From contig JARKIF010000021.1 in NCBI GenBank assembly GCA_029378245.1, forward strand, positions 744,001 through 808,000: a stretch of DNA of 64,000 nt. Direction: 5' to 3'. Source of the stretch: Roridomyces roridus. Taxonomy: Eukaryota; Basidiomycota; Agaricomycetes; Agaricales; Mycenaceae. The first letter of the stretch is position 1, and every line of letters begins with the position of its first letter. This document shows, in pieces, positions 34,375 to 46,100 of this stretch. Under the pieces are notes generated by a model. The model worked only from the letters and a program-made list of their open reading frames with translations, was not told the DNA's origin and searched no databases. A program made the position numbers and the translations under genes.

Positions 34375-35748
34375 TCACAGCGTCGACGACCCCTCGACCG
34401 TGTCCACCCTTGACGGGTTTTCCGTGGCCACTTGTTGGACAAGATTGGACTGCAGCTGCATCGGCACGAAAATGACCTTTTCGTGACCCGACTTTGCCAT
34501 GGCCTGCACTAAGAAAGAGTCAGCCGTGCATTGAATGCCAGACAAGTTCACTCACAAGCCTCGAGCTGCCGAATCTGCATCGCAGCCGGACTCGCCAAAA
34601 TATCGGCCGCCTGCCTCATCAGCTTGGCGGCATCCACCTCCGCCCTGGCTGCAATAACTTTACTCTCACCAATCCTCTTCTGCTGCGCCGCACTACTCAA
34701 ACTGTGGTTCACCTCGGCCGAGAAGATGATATCCTTGATGAGGATGCCCTCGATCGAGACGCCCCAGTTGTCCGCCACGTCCGCGACGATCTCCCCGATT
34801 TCAAATGCGATGTTTTCGCGCTCGGTGACAACGGACTGGACGAGGCGGGCGCCGACGACTTGCCGGAGGGTAGTTTGAGCACGCTCGATCAGAGCTCCTC
34901 GGAGGTCGGTGATGTTGAAAGCGGAGCGGTAGGGGTTGGTGATTTGGTAGTAGACGACCGAGTCGCTAGGATACACAGGTGAGCTATTGATGCATGCGGT
35001 GGTAAGTGCACCAGACGTACATTTCCACGTTGACGTTGTCGCGCGTGCTGTTCTTGAATTAGTACCGCAAAAAGAAATGATATGTGGGAAAGCGACTTAC
35101 ATGACGCTCTGCCGCCCAATTGAAATAATCTGGATTTTCACGTCCACGGTTTTGAGCGATTCCGTACAAACGTTGACCTGCACCAGACCCGGGTCGACTG
35201 ACTTGTAAAATTGACCGAAACGAGAAACGAGCCCGACGGAGCCTTGGTGAACGCGGCGGAAGGGATTGGGGAAGGGGCAGCAGGGTACCATGCCGCAGAT
35301 ACCAACGCACGTCCCCAAGGTCTGTAGCAGCGAACCATACAACCCGTGGGTGACCTCGCCCAGCCCGAGATCCTGCGCATACGAGGGCTGGATCGTGTGA
35401 GAATTGACGAGCCATTGAGACTTTCGTACATCGCACCTGCATCTCTTCTCTCTTCAGCGGTTGAACTTTGATTATATGTGTCCCCGCAGTAGGCCCACGG
35501 CCGCGATGAGACCCACCCTCTGTAAGACTCTTCACTATTGCTCGTGTGGATGGGGGAAGTAAGGCGACCCACCATGACCATTCAGGTCTCCACGATCCAC
35601 CGCCTTGCCGCGGGACGTCGTAGATTCTGAGGCGCGGTCCTTGAGCTCGAATTCGCCTGTGGGTGGCACCATGAGAGACGGGGGTGGGGACTTCAGACGG
35701 GCTGAGAGTGGGATTATAAGTGAGAGAAGACCCGCGTTCCGCAGCCAT
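34375..35748 (-). CDS. Stomatin-like SPFH/Band 7 protein
   Basis: Five minus-strand exons (35748-35437, 35387-35101, 35047-35021, 34965-34556, 34508-34375) sum to 1170 nt, giving 389 residues. A basic, Pro/Ser-rich N-terminus precedes a hydrophobic hairpin (GTCVGICGMVPCCPFPNPF). The SPFH domain follows: GSVGLVSRFGQFYKSVDPGL, TRDNVNVEIDSVVYYQI, YRSAFNITDLRGALIERAQT, a VTERENIAFEI stretch and WGVSIEGILIKDI. The tail has the coiled KVIAARAEVDAAKLMRQAAD helix. Stomatins scaffold membrane microdomains and modulate channels. The 27 nt third exon is small but in frame. The N-terminal 80 residues are the least certain part. Confidence 0.88.
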
Positions 35749-36179
35749 TTATACCCGAAATAGCCACTTTGGTGCTCACGCGACGACGTCAGTGCGAGAG
35801 TGATGAAGAATTCGAACCAAAATTAGACCCGGCAACATCAACCGGATCAAGATGTGATTGTTCCGTAGCTGAAATATCACTCAGTTGTGCTGGAGTGTTG
35901 AAGAAATACTAGCTGGAGGATGTGTGGCGGAGAAGTTCCACTTCCCGGCGTGGTACTCGGAGCACGGGTTGAAATTGAAAGAAAGCTGTTGCTGCGGGCT
36001 GCGGGCCCGTTCAAATGGTGACAGCAGCTGCCATGCGTGAATTTTGCCCTCGAGTATGCGCTAGTCATGCGGGCATTGCGCAGTTGGCAAAGGCACAAAG
36101 ATGAAGCAAGAAGTAAGTCCGGTAAATATCAAACCGAGGAGGATAGTCGTGATTCATGAAGCGCTGGACCCACGATGCC

Positions 36180-36380
36180 TTAGTTGGGAGTCCCTTTGCC
36201 CTCGAATTGACTCCGGTAAGCAGTAAGAGCACTGAAATTCATTGCAGCCTGTTCCAGTGCCACAAAAAGGCCGACTACTAGCCATACGATATTCATCACG
36301 ACGCCTGCCCGAACCGAACGGCCACGGGACACCCAACCTGCATCGTTGGAGTCTTTCGGAAGGAATCCCAGTGTCTGCAT
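36180..36380 (-). CDS. Possible C-terminal exon of a membrane protein (partial)
   Basis: The frame reads MQTLGFLPKDSNDAGWVSRG followed by a good transmembrane helix (VVMNIVWLVVGLFVALEQAA) and a short polar tail to a stop at 36180. The upstream side soon meets the inverted duplication at about 36545, so if this was part of a gene it may have been truncated by the duplication. It could be chance. Confidence 0.25.
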   Translation of the reverse strand: MQTLGFLPKDSNDAGWVSRGRSVRAGVVMNIVWLVVGLFVALEQAAMNFSALTAYRSQFEGKGTPN

Positions 36381-36544
36381 CCAGTTTGGAATGAAGCTGA
36401 ACTAGTAAGGGAAGAGTTATCGAAATCTGCCTCGGCCCTCGGATCATTTTCCGTAGGACATTTGCCCTGGCAATCACGACACATCAACGCTCCTTGTTCT
36501 CTCCCACCACATCCTCTCCCCCAACTGTCGAGGCCACTCTCCAA

Positions 36545-38300
36545 CGGCCACATTCTAATAGCAACGCATCTGCGCACTCGCCCCTAGCGATCATGAAAGC
36601 TGTGCTCGACATTTAAATCGATCAGCCTCCGTGTCAGCCACCCCCCACGTCTCTTCTCCTACACCCACTATCCATCTACCAAGATGACAACTCTCATTCA
36701 GGATCCACACGTTCCTTAAGAAATATTTTGGTGACGCCCTGTCGCGGTTCTTCCAGTTGTTTGTTCGCAAGGCGGGAAACGGTACGTCGCTGTCTGCTCT
36801 TCGTCGTCCGAGACTGATTCGAGTGTCTCAGAAATTACAGAGGATACCCAGACGGAGACTACAGGTGCGTAACCCGTCAATCGTACCTCGCCTAATCCTA
36901 ATTTCGCTATTGTAGCACCCGACGACGGCGACGCGCCCCATGTCGAGCCCGTCACTCCAGACACCTCGGCCGAAGCGATCAAGCCTAGCTCGTCTGAACT
37001 CCTGAATGCTGTTGTCGCCGATACCATCGCTCTTCCCTCCCTCCCTTCCATTCTCACCAAGCCCGAGGCGCGCCCTGCCCTCCCCGTCGAGAACGTGTTC
37101 GAGGTGCAAGATTTCGGACGACCTTCAAATGTCTTCCATGACCGTCGCACCGCTCTCGGGTGCATCACGAATATTCCAGGCGAGAACATCAAGGCTGGGA
37201 CGACCAAGGCAGCCAAGAAAAAGTCGAAAACCAAGTCCAATTCCACCAAGGAGGCCAAGCCTGCGGTCGTCAACTATTCTCTCCCAACTCGCTCTCGCAA
37301 GAGCAAGAAGCGTTCTCGCTCCCGCCCGCACCCTGGTCCCGAGATCGAGCCCGTCGTCGCCGTCTCCGTCTCCGTCTCATCCGCTCCTGCACCCGCTCCA
37401 TGCTCCCCGGAGTGGAACAAGGCAAAGGACGACATCATTGCCGAGATGCAGGGTTTCAACAAGCAAGTGCTTGCCTCGCGTCGCCACTCGATGCCCGTCC
37501 TCGCTGCACCACCCTCGTCCGACCTCGCCGCCGTCAAGACCAGCAAGCGTCACTCCGCTCCGCCCGTTTTGGTCGCGTCGTCCGAGGCCCCAAAGGTCGA
37601 CGTCGAGGACCTGCTCTCTGGCCTGATGAGGGATGCTGAGGCAACACTTGTTGTTCTGGACGAGGAGCTCGGCAACACTGCGGTCACACCAATCAAGACG
37701 GATATCGATAACATCAAGGCTTGCACTCGGCCATTCAGCGCCATCGCTCCCGAGGCCCCGGAAGACATCTTTGTAATCGGCGAGGACACGGACGACGACG
37801 AGGAGTATTATTGCGACAGCGGCCTCCCCACCCTCGCATACGACACGCCGACCAAATCCAAGTCGCACTCTGGCTTCGGCAACTTCAAACTCGTGTCGTC
37901 TATTTCGGCCTCACGCTCAATGGCCGAGTTGGCCAACGCCAGTTCGCGCTCGATTTCGGACCTACTCGACGTGTGGGACGGGATGATGAGGAGCCCCAAG
38001 CTGGCGTGCTTCCTGTCACGGTGGGATGGTGTTACGCGGAGGAATGACTCGGTCGTTTGAGTTCGATACAGATGAAGAAAAGAGAAAAGAAAAGAAGCAA
38101 AGTATGAATGCCCCGTGAAATTGTGGTGGAGAAAAGGCGATAAATTTTGGGTGGTGGGAGAAGAAAAGAGAAAAGAAACAAAAGAGCTTGAAAATTCTGA
38201 CGAGAAAAGCTGACAAAATATGGGCTGTGGGAGGAAGTTGTATCTTTCGAGGACTGCGTGTGTCTAAGTAGAAAATCCCACAAAATATGTGTGTCGTGGC
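36545..38300. repeat. Inverted segmental duplication, copy B
   Basis: Reverse-complement partner of 100-1908. Homology covers upstream sequence (TTTAAATCGATCAGCC), the whole gene, and about 240 bases past the stop, including the A-rich AAAAGAGAAAAGAAA tract. Scattered substitutions and small indels separate the copies; I estimate well over 90 percent identity in the coding part but did not count. Confidence 0.85.
36684..38060 (+). pseudogene. Frameshifted paralogue of the Lys/Ser-rich gene
   Basis: The exon layout matches copy A: 36684-36781, 36832-36864 and 36916-38060. Exon 1 is 98 nt instead of 97: CTCATTCAGGATCC replaces CTCATTGAGATCC, which throws the ATG out of frame and meets TAA. From 37095 on, the frame is intact and encodes MFEVQDFGRPSNVF to the end, so a shortened protein of 321 residues is possible. 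The K/S tract is shorter than in copy A (KKKSKTKSNSTKEAKP). It may be a pseudogene, or the extra base may be an assembly error. Confidence 0.65.
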
Positions 38301-39022
38301 TCTGCTATGTTTGGTGAGGCGAAGGTGATCGCGTGAATTCTACCTCAAGAACCGAGGCGAGGCGACTAGTCGACTGTGTTCGAGATTGAGCTCAAGTTCT
38401 CGAAGGTGTGGATAACTAATGAGCTGAGAACACTTTGACGAACCCAGCTGAACTCGGATCAGATTTCATATCGGCCGACTCGGCGCTTTGAAATCAATTC
38501 CGTAATACTGCAGGCTTTGTTTCCTACTCTCATCTCGAGCTTGAAATCATGTACCTTCAGCATTTCTGGGATCTTATCAAAGCTTTGCTGACGCTTGCAC
38601 ATTGGACAGTCATGCCACCGGTGATTCACGGCTGCCCTTCGTGCTTCTTCTCAATTCTGGCTCGTTCGACTAGTCACTAGGGCTCAGGGCATCGCGCTTT
38701 CTCCGCATTTTCTCTTCTTGTGCTTAGCTGCATCTGGCGGATACACCACAACCTGATCGATTACCCTTCAAAGCTTGAAGAACCTTCCATGGCAAGACAT
38801 CAGGCCAACTATCGATACGTCGGGCGGACGTATTGAAATGGTGATTAACGGCCTTCGGGGATGACGGAGTGCCCCGAGGTTGGTGTTCAACTTGATCATA
38901 CGGTGACAATTATAGAGTTCCCGAATCCCGAGGTTGGTCATACTGCGTTCCGGCCCTCGCCATGCAGAGCGCTTCGAGTATAAGAGACTCGTTCTTTCTC
39001 GCTGATAGAACAGAATTCGAAG
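38301..39022. other. Intergenic, promoter of the crotonase-like gene
   Basis: No gene seen. A TATAAGA at about 38979, some 44 bases before the ATG at 39023, probably belongs to the crotonase-like gene. Confidence 0.4.
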
Positions 39023-40083
39023 ATGATCTCTCCGTTCCTTGGCCGTCTAGGCTTCACATTGCTCTTCGCCCTTCAACTGGCATTCGCAGCCCGCTATCCA
39101 TCCTTCGGGACTGTCCAGACCACCAATTCTTCCGGTGTGTTGAATGCCGTGATCAACAATACCGCCTCGAGCACCAACCTCTTCGACTACCGCGTCCAAG
39201 CCGATCTCGCCAACCTCGTCGAGACGCTGCAAGCAAATGACACGGATATACGCGTCGTGCTGTTCTCCAGTGGCAACAAGGAGTTTTTCATTGCCCACAT
39301 CGACGTTGACTTTTTCCTTCCCGGATACGGTGAGTTGTTTTCTGGTGCAGGCAAGGACTTGGACTGAAGTACGAGAACAGAATCGCCTCTGCCGTTCTTT
39401 GACCCGGGTTTCCCCGATATGACCTTCCCGACCGCCCTCCTGTGGAACATCTCACAGCTTCCTCAGGCGACGATCGCCATGGTCGAAGGCGTGAGTCTGA
39501 CCTCCTGTCCCTTTCCTCTCTAATATCCTTGATGGAATCCCAGCGCGCCCGTGGAATCGGCAACGAATTCCTCATGTCTTGCGACATGCGCTTCTCAACG
39601 ACCTCGCCTTCCGTTCTTCTCGCCCAACTCGAGACCTCCTTCGGATTAAACCCCGGCGGCGGCGGCGCCATGTACCTTTCCAACCTCATCGGCCGCGGTC
39701 GTACGCTCGAGTACGTGCTCTCCGCAACGGACATTGACGCCGTGACGGCGGAGAAGTATGGTTGGATCAACAGGGTGTTTGATAATTCCGCTGCGATGAA
39801 GGAATATGTGCATACACTCGCGAGGCGCATCGCGTTGTTCCCTCCTGCGGGCATCAATGGAACCAAGTTTGGGGTGAATGCGGTGAGTCGACCGTCGAGG
39901 GAGGTTATCGTGCAAAAAGCGATGGCGGTTATCGATATGTTGGCCGCGTCGCCTGCGACGCAGGCGTACGCTGCGAGGTTCCTCAAAGCGACGAATAATC
40001 AGAGTATTGGGGAGTTGGAGTTGGATTACGGGCAGGCGTTACTTGCGTTGTATAATGTGACGGAGGAAGAGCTCAAAAATTAG
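39023..40083 (+). CDS. Enoyl-CoA hydratase/isomerase-fold protein with signal peptide
   Basis: Exons 39023-39329, 39381-39490 and 39544-40083 give 318 residues. A hydrophobic leader (MISPFLGRLGFTLLFALQLAFAARY) looks like a secretion signal. The crotonase core then shows RVVLFSSGNKEFFIAHIDVDF (first oxyanion-hole region), ATIAMVEGRARGIGNEFLMSCD (second), and LETSFGLNPGGGGAMYL. Canonical crotonases act on acyl-CoA in mitochondria or peroxisomes. A secreted or ER-lumenal member is unusual and may have no CoA substrate. Glu in RGIGNEF and QLETSFG sit where catalytic glutamates usually lie. Several N-x-S/T sites support a secretory route. Confidence 0.8.
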
Positions 40084-40262
40084 GCACTCCAATGTTCAAA
40101 GTCTGGTAAATATCCTTGTTACATATGTTTCCAGTTTTTTATCTACCCGTCTTCTTGCTTTTCGTTTGTTTGAAAACAAATTGAGGACATCTCCACATCT
40201 CGGCATTTTTGCCGTATCACTCCATCAAATCCTCACACACTTCTTAGACTCATACCACACGC

Positions 40263-41430
40263 ATGAGCGAGCTCGAAGCTGGCCTGACGCCTCCCCACCA
40301 CACAGCGCAAGGTGAGCCTTTCCACGAATAGCAGAATATCCAATGAAACCATTCTTAGCCTCCCTCCTGCGCCGCTTCGCGACCCGGGTGTCCCGATTTC
40401 TTCGTTCTCCAGTTCCTTCGGCTGCCGCGACTCAGGCTCCGGGAGGCAATGCCTTACGCAACGACGGCGTGAATGAGGAGTCTGCGTCAAAGATGTGGTC
40501 GATTTATGTGGGAGAAGCCGAGAGATACGATGCAGCGTTGGTCGAGAGCTGGAGGGCGGATATGGAAGGGATGCTCATTTTCGTATGGTCTTTCATTTCT
40601 GTTTCCTACGTTTGGTCTCATCTCAAACACAGTCCGGTCTCTTGTCCGCCAGCCTGACTGCTTTTCTGATTGAAAGCTACAAAAATCTCCAACCAGACAC
40701 TGGGGAGCTTACGGTCGCTGCGATTCAGCAATTGGTGGCTATTTCTTTGGGAGATACGGCCGCTGCCTCGCAGCCACCGTCAAAATTCGCACCTACCACA
40801 CCCGCCATCGTGTGCAACGCCCTGTGGTTCGTTAGCCTCTCGCTCAGTCTGATCTGTGCGCTACTGGCCACGCTGGTCGAGCAATGGGCACGCGAATTCT
40901 TGCATAAAACAGACATGCGTCCGTCCCCCGCCCGCAGAGCTCGGATCTTTTCATTCCTCTACTTCGGCCTCAAATCCTTCCACATGCCTACCGTTGTGGA
41001 CACAATTCCCTCCCTCATTCACGGCTCTCTGCTCCTCTTCTTCGCCGGCCTCGTCGCCTTTCTATTACCGATCAATCACCTCATCATGTATTTGATGGCA
41101 GCCGCGCTCACCATCTTGTTGATTTCCTACTGTGTCCTCACCATTCTACCGGTACTATATCTCGACTGTCCTTACCGGACTCCATTGTCGACACCGCTGT
41201 GGTCCTTGTCTCAACGGGCCCTCGCCTTCCTTCGCAGACCCACTGGTCCCAAGAGCGGTGTTGCGACGATGACCGAGGCGATTGTTCGCTGTGCCATCCA
41301 GAACACGGAGAAAAGAGACCAGCGCGCGATCCGGTGGACCCTGGAGTCTCTCACAGATGACACCGAGCTCCTCCCCTTCATTGAGCTCATCCCAGACATA
41401 GTTTCTGGGCCGGATGGCCTCCTGTCATGA
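40263..41430 (+). pseudogene. DUF6535 membrane protein, 5' part, cut by the retrotransposon
   Basis: Exons 40263-40311 (MSELEAGLTPPHHTAQ), 40359-40582 and 40633 onward are joined through 47-50 nt introns. The DUF6535 signature is clear: KMWSIYVGEAERYDAALVES, GLLSASLTAFLIESYKNLQP, NALWFVSLSLSLICALLATL, EQWAREFLHKTDMRPSPARR and at least four transmembrane helices, then WTLESLTDDTELLPFIELIP. The reading frame runs into the LTR that starts at 41423 and stops at TGA 41428-41430. DUF6535 proteins are abundant in Agaricomycetes with unknown function. Gene continuation is expected after 47540 and near 49007. Confidence 0.8.
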
Positions 41431-41783
41431 TATGACCCCAGGCCACAACCCGACGGGTTGTAACCCGATCAATCATCAACCATCAATGCTCTAATCAGTG
41501 GTCATCACTGATCGGCCGGGTCTTATCTCAACCCCTACTTGGTACTCCCCTCCCCCCTGCATTTACACCCCTACGTGTCGCGATCGCCCCTGCTCCTACC
41601 CCCTACCCCTCGTACCTAATTCGATCATGTAGTATATATACCCGTCTACAGTCTCAGTACTGTAGACGAATCTAGTCTATTCTCCCTACGGCTTGCTCTA
41701 CCTCTTGAGTCTCGTCTGCTGCTCTTCGCTCGGTCGCCTCGTTCGTTGCCGACTAGAACCCGACTTAGCCCTAGGTGCTGACA
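41423..41783 (+). repeat. 5' LTR of the chromovirus
   Basis: 361 bp. It contains TATATATA at 41633-41640 and, 24 bases on, AGACGAATCT (41664-41673), the likely start of the transcript. An internal palindrome GTCTACAGTCTCAGTACTGTAGAC lies between them. Confidence 0.95.
41633..41640 (+). promoter_or_regulatory. TATA box in the 5' LTR
   Basis: TATATATA, placing transcription start about 25-31 bases downstream (41658-41671). This coincides with the sequence complementary to the primer-binding site. Confidence 0.65.
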
Positions 41784-41785
41784 AA

Positions 41786-41795
41786 AGATTCGTCT
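41786..41795 (+). promoter_or_regulatory. Putative self-priming primer-binding site
   Basis: AGATTCGTCT lies two bases after the 5' LTR and is a perfect 10-base complement of AGACGAATCT at 41664-41673, the predicted 5' end of the element RNA. No TGG-type tRNA-complementary site is seen here. Tf1/sushi-group elements are known to prime from their own folded 5' end. Confidence 0.7.
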
Positions 41796-41828
41796 CCCCT
41801 TTACTCGAACACTCGACCGAACGAAACG

Positions 41829-43166
41829 ATGGACCCTACTGCACTGGGTATACCGAACCGAGATGCGTTCCAGTCGACGGACGCCATCCACTATCAAGGA
41901 TTGGATCAAACGGCACGCGAAGCCCACATATTCGATCGCGCGGAAGCGCTGAGCGCCGCAACTCGCGGGCTATTGACGGAAATCTGGGGACCAGACGGGA
42001 ACCCGGAGGCGGGGTTGCAAGCCGGAGTCTTGCACCTCCAGAACGATCTCCAGGATGCATTCCAACGCATCTCGATGATGGAGGACCATATTGCGAAGAC
42101 CAACAGCGTCATGTTGGATATACTGAAGAACCAGTTGGACGCGAAACAGGGGGGTGGCGATAAATCCCGCAGAGCGCGGGTTGCTGCCCCCGCCGACTTT
42201 TCCGGGGCTGCCGAGACCGTGGACGGGTTCTTGGCGGGTTGCTACCTTAACTTCCAGGACAACCCCATATACGAAAAGGACTCCGCCAAGATCAATTTCA
42301 CCCTGTCTTACATGAAAGGGGGGTCTGCGGCGATCTGGGCCGAAAACGTAGTAAAGGCCATGCACAACGGCAGCGGCACTGGCGCCTATACCACCTACGC
42401 GGCGTTCGAGGCCGACATTATCTCCAGCTTCAAAGGAGGAGCCCAGGTGGAGGAAGCCCAAGCCAAGATGGAACACCTTCGGCAGGCGAATGGTACGGCC
42501 ACGAGCTACTTCACCATTCTTGACTCGTATAACAGAACGGCGGGATACGACAATACTACGCTTATCCGCCTCCTCAAGACGGGTCTCAGTCAAGAGGTGG
42601 TGGAATCGATTTATGAAGGAGTTAACGGAGAACTCCCCAAGACCTACGCAGGATGGAAAGAAGAAGCCATCAAACGGGATGGGCTCAAGAGACAGTTCCG
42701 CGTCCTGAAGAATACTCTCCTGACAGGAGATAAGGCGGGATTCGGGAAAGCGGGGAACCCCAGCTCGGGGTCGTACGGAGGCGGGGGACGGAACCCGATG
42801 CAGAACCCGAAACGACTTGAAGGGTTCAATCGTACAGAAGGGTTCAACCGATTCGGCACCCAGCGCACGAACACGAACACGAACGCTTCAGGAAGCAGTA
42901 CCAGCAACCCCACCATACGTACCAGCATCGCTACGACCGCGAGCAACGTCCCGGCCCCCATGGACATCGATCGCACGAATACGGGCCGTCGTCAACCTAG
43001 CAACGAAGTTCACTGCTATGGCTGCGGGCTCAAAGGGCACATCCGCCGTAACTGCCCAACCCATGCGCACGTTACCACGCAGTTCCGTGCCATGGTGGAA
43101 GAACCCGACACCAAAGAGAACTCGGACGAAGAGTCCCCAGAGGATTTTTCCAACGACCGGGATTGA
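41829..43166 (+). CDS. gag: Chromovirus Gag
   Basis: 445 residues from the ATG at 41829. The central capsid-like region (ADFSGAAETVDGFLAGCYLN to about EEAQAKMEHLRQANGTATSY) matches the retrotransposon gag domain. A Gly/Asn/Thr-rich linker leads to a CCHC zinc knuckle, CYGCGLKGHIRRNC, at about residue 396. It packages element RNA into virus-like particles. It ends at TGA 43164-43166. The pol frame lies at -1 and overlaps this end, with a T-run (GGATTTTTCC, 43142-43151) as a candidate slip site. Confidence 0.92.
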   Translation: MDPTALGIPNRDAFQSTDAIHYQGLDQTAREAHIFDRAEALSAATRGLLTEIWGPDGNPEAGLQAGVLHLQNDLQDAFQRISMMEDHIAKTNSVMLDILKNQLDAKQGGGDKSRRARVAAPADFSGAAETVDGFLAGCYLNFQDNPIYEKDSAKINFTLSYMKGGSAAIWAENVVKAMHNGSGTGAYTTYAAFEADIISSFKGGAQVEEAQAKMEHLRQANGTATSYFTILDSYNRTAGYDNTTLIRLLKTGLSQEVVESIYEGVNGELPKTYAGWKEEAIKRDGLKRQFRVLKNTLLTGDKAGFGKAGNPSSGSYGGGGRNPMQNPKRLEGFNRTEGFNRFGTQRTNTNTNASGSSTSNPTIRTSIATTASNVPAPMDIDRTNTGRRQPSNEVHCYGCGLKGHIRRNCPTHAHVTTQFRAMVEEPDTKENSDEESPEDFSNDRD

Positions 43167-46100
43167 AAGCCACGTCCTCCCGGTCTTCCTCGATACCTCA
43201 TGTACACAAGTCGTTCACTAATCAATTTCATACTCTATTGAACGACAAAGATTCTCAAATCGTGGCAAACGAACAAGAAACCGACGCTCCTGTCCCCGAG
43301 TGGAGGAGTAAGAAGCCGATACCCCGAAAGAAGGTCATAGTCGTACCCCCTACCCCAAAGGCGTCATGGAAGGGGCTACCGCCAAACAGCGCCGAACGAC
43401 TGTTGGACCGAATGTACGCGCAGCGGCCGCACGCAGTGGAGATGCTGCGGAATTGGACGTTCAAAACCCGACGCACCGAAATTACCGAAGAATACGTCGA
43501 TGAACTACTGCGTCTCTATCGACCCAATGCTCTTACAGCGATTGAAGAGCTGCAGAACCCGCCCTCCTTTATTCGCGCCATGGGCGGGGTTTCAGTGATG
43601 GTCCCTATGGTGGTGCAGGACTTGGCCAGCCTCCGGGGGTATACGGTGGTAGGGCTGTTGGACACCGGGGCTACGGCGGAGGGCTTCATGAATCAGATGT
43701 TTGCTGAGAGGCATGGGCTCGACGTGGAGGACCTTCCGATGCCGGTACCGGTCTACAACGCGGATAACACCCCCAACGCGGGGGGCAAGATTCGACAAGT
43801 GGTCAGAATGCGCACAACGGTGGAGGATCATGAGGAAGTGATGACCTTCGCCCTGACCAACACCGGGAAGACGGATGTTATCCTGGGGTACAAGTGGCTG
43901 AAACGACACAACCCGGAGATCGACTGGAGTAACGGAAAATTATCCTTTACCCGTTGCCCGCCCGCATGCCGCACCGAGCGCCTCTTGAAGCAATGGGAGG
44001 CCGAAGACGAAGATGGGTTGGAACCCGACGATCGGGTATTCGTCACCCGAATTTACGAAGAAGAGGACGTCCAGCATGCGGAACACATCCGAGCTATGGG
44101 CTCGGTGGCGACGAAATTGGCGGCGGCGGCCCACAACGCGAAAGGCGACCAGGCAATGGAGGATATCGTGCCGGCTCATTACCTGGACGAATTTCGCAGT
44201 GTCTTTGACAAATTGCCGGAACGGAAGCGCTGGGATCACGCTATCGAATTGAAGGATGGGGCGGAACCCGCCCGGGGTCGGGTTATTCCCCTATCGATCC
44301 TGGAACAGAAGGAGTTGGACGAGTTCATTGCAGAGCACCTGAAGACAGGACGTATACGCCCCTCGAAGTCTCCGTTTGCATCTCCTTTCTTTTTCGTGAA
44401 GAAGAAAGACGGAAAGCTCCGACCGGTACAAGACTATCGAAGGTTGAACACAATCACGATCAAGAACCGGTACCCGATACTGCTGATTTCCGAGATAATG
44501 CATAACCTTCGGAACGCGACGTGGTTCACAAAGCTAGACGTGCGATGGGGTTACAACAATATCCGGATAAAGGAGGGAGACGAGGAGAAGGCGGCGTTCA
44601 TCACTAATCGGGGGTTGTTTGAACCCTTGGTGATGTTCTTCGGGTTGACGAACTCGCCGGCGACCTTCCAGTGCATGATGAACGATATCTTTGCCCGACA
44701 GATTGCGGAGGGTTGGGTTATTGTCTACTTGGACGATATTTTGATTTATTCCTCCAACAAGGAGGAGCACCAGAGAACTGTGCGTGAGGTGCTGCAAATC
44801 CTGCGGGAGAACGACTTGTACTTGAAACCCGAGAAGTGTGAGTTCGAGAAGCGCGAGGTCGAATACCTCGGTGTAATTATCGGTGATGGGAAGATTCGGA
44901 TGGACCCCGTGAAGGTTGCGGGGGTGCGGGAGTGGGCGGAACCCAAGACGGTCAAGGAGGTGCAGAGCTTCCTTGGGTTCCTCAACTTCTACCGTCGGTT
45001 TATTGCGGGGTTCGGGATCCACTCCAAACCCCTGACACGTTTGACGAGGAAAGATTACCGGTGGCGATGGGGAGGTGAAGAGAGGAGGGCGTTTGAGAAT
45101 TTGAAGGATTTGGTCACCGCCGAACCGGTGCTGCACTTTCCGACCGACCATGGCGAATGGCGGATGGAAGCCGACGCCTCGGATTTCGCCACCGGGGCTG
45201 TACTTTCCCAACTCCAGAACGGGGTCTGGGTCCCGATCGGGTTCTTGTCCAAATCCCTTAACGACACGGAACGGAATTACGACATCCACGACAAGGAAAT
45301 GTTGGCGATTATGCGAGGTTTGTACGAGTGGAGGCATTTCCTTCAAGGCAGCAACAAAACGTTCGAGATTTGGACGGACCACAAGAATTTGGCTTACTTC
45401 ATGACGACGAAGAAGCTGAACCGAAGACAGGCACGGTGGTCGCTGGAGCTGAGTGAATACGACTTTCTGCTGATCCACAAGCCGGGCAAGACGCATAACA
45501 AGACGGATGCCCTTTCGAGGCGAAATGGCCATGAAAAGGGGGCAAAGGATAATAGCGATATCACGTTGCTACCGGCAGATAAATTTCAACAGATACCGAA
45601 GGAGGAATTTCTGCGAGCAATCCCGGACCAGGAAGGAGGGGACCAATTTTTGCAACGCATCAAGGACGCCCGCAACAAGTGGGAGGATGCAGCCAAGGAG
45701 GGTCTGGCCAAGAGCAAGGATGAAGAAGCCGATGAGGAGAACCCGACCTGGCAGGAACACGACGGGTTCTTGACTAGGCATGGATCAGTATACGTCCCTT
45801 CCGACAAAGAGCTACGCCATCACATAACCCGAGCTCACCACGATACGTACATGGCCGGTCATCCTGGGCAATATCGAACGGCGGAATTGGTAGCACGGAA
45901 TTACTACTGGCCATCCATGACCCGGGACATCAAGCGATACGTGGCCGCTTGTTCGACGTGTCAGAAGACAAAGACGTTTCCATCCAAACCCCGTGGACCA
46001 TTGTCACCAAACGCAGTACCCGAACGAGTATGGCAGAACGTCTCGATCGACCTAATCACGAAGTTACCCGAGTCAAAAGGGTATGACAGTATCGTGGTGA

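Noticed and set aside
44534..45532. Minus-strand open frame of 332 codons inside the retrotransposon
   Set aside because: It is a shadow of the RT/RNase H coding region on the plus strand.
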